From Chloroflexota bacterium (GTDB lineage: Bacteria; Chloroflexota; Anaerolineae; Anaerolineales; Villigracilaceae), in the NCBI GenBank assembly GCA_021796315.1, contig JAJYOH010000278.1, forward strand, positions 1 to 7,620: DNA of 7,620 bases. The letters run 5' to 3'. A program made the translations under genes and the position numbers. This document shows, piece after piece, positions 5,673 through 7,620 of this stretch (position 1 is its first letter; every line of letters starts with the position of its first letter). Below the pieces are notes generated by a model. That model ran no database searches, had not been told where the DNA came from, and saw only the letters and a program-made list of their open reading frames with translations.

Positions 5673-5843
5673 ATTACAGCGCAAGGTCAAGCAATCGTTC
5701 CTTGCCAATTCTCCCTCACCCTTTCCCTCTCCCAAAGGGAGAGGAGACTCCCTTCCCCATTTGAGGGAAGGGTTGGGGATGAGGGCGAAAACGGTAGAAA
5801 AGCCATGAGCAGAACCCTCAAAGCTCTAACTTTGCGCTGTAAT
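5673..5843. mobile_element. 171-bp MITE-like palindromic element with a C/G-rich repeat core
   Basis: The outer ends are inverted repeats of 15 bp with one mismatch: ATTACAGCGCAAGGT at 5673-5687 and the reverse complement of ATTACAGCGCAAAGT at 5829-5843. The inner 5711-5785 region is a different, imperfect inverted repeat. CCCTCACCCTTTCCCTCTCCC (5713-5733) can pair with GGGAAGGG...GGATGAGGG (about 5765-5785). A tight hairpin CTCTCCC-AAA-GGGAGAG lies within it (about 5727-5743). The CCCTCACCC...CCCTCTCCC motif is a widespread intergenic repeat type in bacteria. I see no clear target-site duplication at the outer ends; TTAA-like sequence occurs on both sides, but offset. It lies just after the stop of the transthyretin-like gene, so its hairpins may also influence the 3' end of that transcript. 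No protein is encoded. Confidence 0.6.
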
Positions 5844-5862
5844 ATTAATTTGTGTGAAAAAA

Positions 5863-6543
5863 TTATTTTTTCTTTCGACTTATTTTTGTAGTGTCATCAG
5901 CGCCGGTTTTGTTTTGTGTTTTGGCAGAGCGTTTGCTCAACTGTATCGCGAAATACTCCGACTTTCCCGCTTCAAAGCGGACCTGATCGCGCGTTGAGTA
6001 AAGTAGTTTTCCGGCCGCGTCTGAAACCATCACGTAAAGATCAGGAAGGTTTTCGCCGGTTTCTTTGAAATCGCGTTCGTGATAGACAATCGAAAAGGCG
6101 CCGTTCTCATCCGTGTTCGTTTCACCGAGCAAGTCATCGAATTTGCGATCTTTGTCAAAGACTCGCACAGTCAAACCACTGACCAGGTTATCTTGCGTAT
6201 CAGTCACAGTTCCAAAAACGATCCATTCATTTGATCGCGGCTTGGGCCAGCTTTTCAAACGCGTTGCCTGGCTGTCCATTTGAGATTTGAATTCATTCGT
6301 CGTGTCTGTGAGCGTTTGCAGTGCGACCGCGTCGGGATGTTTCTTTCCAAAATTATCGCTGATCGCTTTTGCAGCGTCGGCGAGACGCGCGGCGCGGCGT
6401 TCCTGCAGTTGGGAAAATGTATCGAGGGCTGAGCCGCCAACCGTCGCGGATTGTTGCATCATGCTTTGTAATAAATTCTGAAGTTGAGTCGGGTCAATCT
6501 GCGGCCCGGGATTCTGGCTGGAGAATTGCTGGTTCTGTGCCAT
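5863..6543 (-). CDS. Protein with C-terminal transthyretin-like / carboxypeptidase-regulatory-like beta-sandwich
   Basis: 226 residues from the ATG at 6541-6543, chosen because GGAGG (6549-6553) sits 5 nt upstream. The in-frame TTG at 6555 overlaps that site and is rejected. Residues 1-60 are rich in Gln, Ser and Met and look disordered or helical. Residues 45-100 form a charged helical stretch. From about residue 107 comes VFGTVTDTQDNLVSGLTVRV, then DKDRKFDDLLGETNTDENGAFSI broken by loops, PDLYVMVSDAAGKLLYST and VRFEAGKSEYFAIQL (to about 202). This is the G-x-V-x-D...L-G-x-x-x-T-D-x-x-G-x-F pattern of carboxypeptidase-regulatory/transthyretin-like domains. The last 24 residues are Lys-rich. 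There is no signal peptide and no catalytic motif. It follows the beta-helix gene by 34 bp, so the two are co-transcribed. A role in carbohydrate or partner binding within an exported or contractile complex is possible but not shown. Confidence 0.8.
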   Translation of the reverse strand: MAQNQQFSSQNPGPQIDPTQLQNLLQSMMQQSATVGGSALDTFSQLQERRAARLADAAKAISDNFGKKHPDAVALQTLTDTTNEFKSQMDSQATRLKSWPKPRSNEWIVFGTVTDTQDNLVSGLTVRVFDKDRKFDDLLGETNTDENGAFSIVYHERDFKETGENLPDLYVMVSDAAGKLLYSTRDQVRFEAGKSEYFAIQLSKRSAKTQNKTGADDTTKISRKKK

Positions 6544-6548
6544 TACGG

Positions 6549-6553
6549 CCTCC
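6549..6553 (-). promoter_or_regulatory. Ribosome binding site of the transthyretin-like gene
   Basis: The minus strand reads GGAGG followed by CCGTA and ATG. It fixes the start at 6543 rather than at the upstream TTG at 6555. Confidence 0.75.
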
Positions 6554-6577
6554 AAATCATAGTGTATATCATCTGCT

Positions 6578-7620
6578 TTAGAATAAAGTTAAGTTGTTGG
6601 CTTCCGCCTTTTTGGGCGCGTTGGTTACGAGGGCATGAGTCGCTTCGTTGCTGGTTGTCAGATTCATGGTCGACGCGTTGGACGCGTACGAGACATAATT
6701 TGAATACAATCTTTCCTCGATGCCATTGCCATCTGCTCGGATGACTGTGCCGGCTGTGCCGACCTGAATGAACTTCACTAAATATGCCCACAACTCTTCA
6801 ACAGTGATTTGTTTGTTTTGAAGTTTTTGGTAGCCATCCTGCACATAGAGCGGAACAGTCGCTTGGAATTGATTTCCATTTAACGAGATATCATCCAGCG
6901 AAATAATCAGCGTGGAAAAAGTCGCGGCAGCCCAGGCTCGTTGCGCCCACCCGCTGTCCAGTGGACCGAGGCTGGTGACAACTTCTTCTTCAGTCGTATT
7001 AAAAGTAACTTGATTATTATTGAACAACACGCGTCCATCAGGCAGGGATGCGGAGGAAGCATTGATCTTTTGATAATCTTGATGAATGTTCGTTTGTCCG
7101 GTGGACATCATTTGCCAGAGCACGGCAGCTCCCGGTAACCAGACCGGCATTCCCATGTCAAGTATATAAACACAAGCGCCTTTCTCACCGAAGTTCAACG
7201 GCGAAGTCGGTTGTTTCTTTCGCTCTCGTGTGGAGAATGTATTGCCATCTACCACAACTCCGCCCATGGCCATGACCGTCAATGCCTGACCTGTCGGGCA
7301 GACTACTTGATTGCCGTGAATTCGAAGGGCTGGATATCCAAGCAAACCTCCCGCCGCATTTCCTTTGGAAATCGTTCCAAGAAAATTGCCGTATACATGC
7401 TGCGCGGCGATTCCGGCTTGATAGGAATCCGGTTGTGCCTGATCTTCATTCGAACCATTTTCAAGAATCGTGTTGCCAGAAATTTCAATGTCACTGCCAT
7501 CCAGAATAAAAATTCCGCAGGCGGTCTGACGCGTAAGCCCATTCTCAAAAATAAAGTTATCTTGAATCTGAGAACCGAAAAGGCCGATGACAGCAATCCC
7601 GTCGCCTACAGTCGCGACCG
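6578..7620 (-). CDS. Right-handed parallel beta-helix repeat protein, C-terminal part
   Basis: The frame is open from the right edge to the TAA at 6578-6580, giving 346 visible residues; the N-terminus lies outside the window. The visible part begins VATVGDGIAVIGLFGSQIQD. It contains repeated beta-helix (PbH1-type) rungs with the G-(S/N)-x-I-x-(I/V)-x-x-N-x-(I/F) rhythm: CGIFILDGSDIEISGNTILE, ALRIHGNQVV, GGVVVDGNTFS, GRVLFNNNQVTFN and DDISLNGNQFQATVPLYV. Long insertions between some rungs look like loops. The C-terminus (THALVTNAPKKAEANNLTLF) has no transmembrane or anchor segment. No polysaccharide-lyase catalytic triad can be picked out by eye. Such proteins bind or cleave glycans or form fibrous parts of phage-like particles. 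The co-transcribed transthyretin-like gene and the DUF4157 remnant downstream suggest an eCIS or cell-surface setting. A start inside the window, such as the TTG at 7345, is rejected because the fold and frame extend upstream. Confidence 0.82.
   Translation of the reverse strand, partial: VATVGDGIAVIGLFGSQIQDNFIFENGLTRQTACGIFILDGSDIEISGNTILENGSNEDQAQPDSYQAGIAAQHVYGNFLGTISKGNAAGGLLGYPALRIHGNQVVCPTGQALTVMAMGGVVVDGNTFSTRERKKQPTSPLNFGEKGACVYILDMGMPVWLPGAAVLWQMMSTGQTNIHQDYQKINASSASLPDGRVLFNNNQVTFNTTEEEVVTSLGPLDSGWAQRAWAAATFSTLIISLDDISLNGNQFQATVPLYVQDGYQKLQNKQITVEELWAYLVKFIQVGTAGTVIRADGNGIEERLYSNYVSYASNASTMNLTTSNEATHALVTNAPKKAEANNLTLF

Noticed and set aside
5620..5808. Plus-strand 62-codon open frame rich in Ser, Pro and Gly
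   Set aside because: It is formed by translating the palindromic C/G-rich repeat element. It has no homology-like features and no start context.
7303..7596. Minus-strand 97-codon open frame at the right end
   Set aside because: It is in a different frame from the beta-helix gene, which covers the same DNA with repeat-rich, plausible sequence. The 97-codon frame is a basic, low-quality shadow.
1..7620. tRNA, rRNA or CRISPR array
   Set aside because: I saw no cloverleaf with a GGTTCRA-type T arm, no rRNA-like conserved stretch and no regularly spaced direct repeats on either strand.

Overview
The window looks like a bacterial chromosome of moderate G+C content. The style of the proteins (a PEP-synthase-like dikinase with the motif YGHRET, an IS256-family transposase starting MTYGEDFTLP, an eCIS-type core-domain remnant) suggests a Chloroflexota-like (Anaerolineae-type) organism. 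That placement is an inference from remembered families and was not tested by search. All intact genes lie on the minus strand. The only plus-strand coding sequences are two decayed fragments in the middle.

Right part (about 5266-7620, minus strand): the C-terminal 346 residues of a right-handed beta-helix protein entering from the right edge, then a 226-residue protein with a C-terminal transthyretin-like/carboxypeptidase-regulatory-like beta-sandwich, then the N-terminal remnant of a DUF4157 (eCIS core domain) protein with a frameshift. Between the last two sits a 171-bp palindromic MITE-like element (5673-5843) whose core is a C/G-rich CCCTCACCC...-type repeat.

Middle (about 4246-5265): a scrap zone. 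It holds a plus-strand fragment of the C-terminal domain of a ComM/YifB magnesium-chelatase-like ATPase with several frameshifts, followed by a plus-strand 5' fragment of an IS256-family transposase gene. The transposase fragment ends exactly where the DUF4157 remnant is cut off.

Left part (1-4245, minus strand): an apparent operon read right to left. A promoter region holds a perfect 16-bp palindrome (4230-4245), a related site 24 bp closer to the gene and a TATACT -10 box. It leads into a PEP-utilizing, rifampin-phosphotransferase-like dikinase gene, a four-TM membrane protein, a DinB-family four-helix protein (ATGA overlap with the preceding gene), and the beginning of a probable DesK-type sensor histidine kinase that runs off the left edge.

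The most striking feature is in the dikinase gene. A 163-bp element with 15-bp perfect terminal inverted repeats and an 8-bp target duplication (GTTTGAAT at 2307-2314 and 2478-2485) is inserted between the ATP-grasp/linker half and the phosphohistidine half. Removing the element and one duplication (171 bp, 57 codons) restores one uninterrupted 852-residue frame. As it stands, a single TAG inside the element separates the two halves. The same element inverted would be free of stops in this frame.
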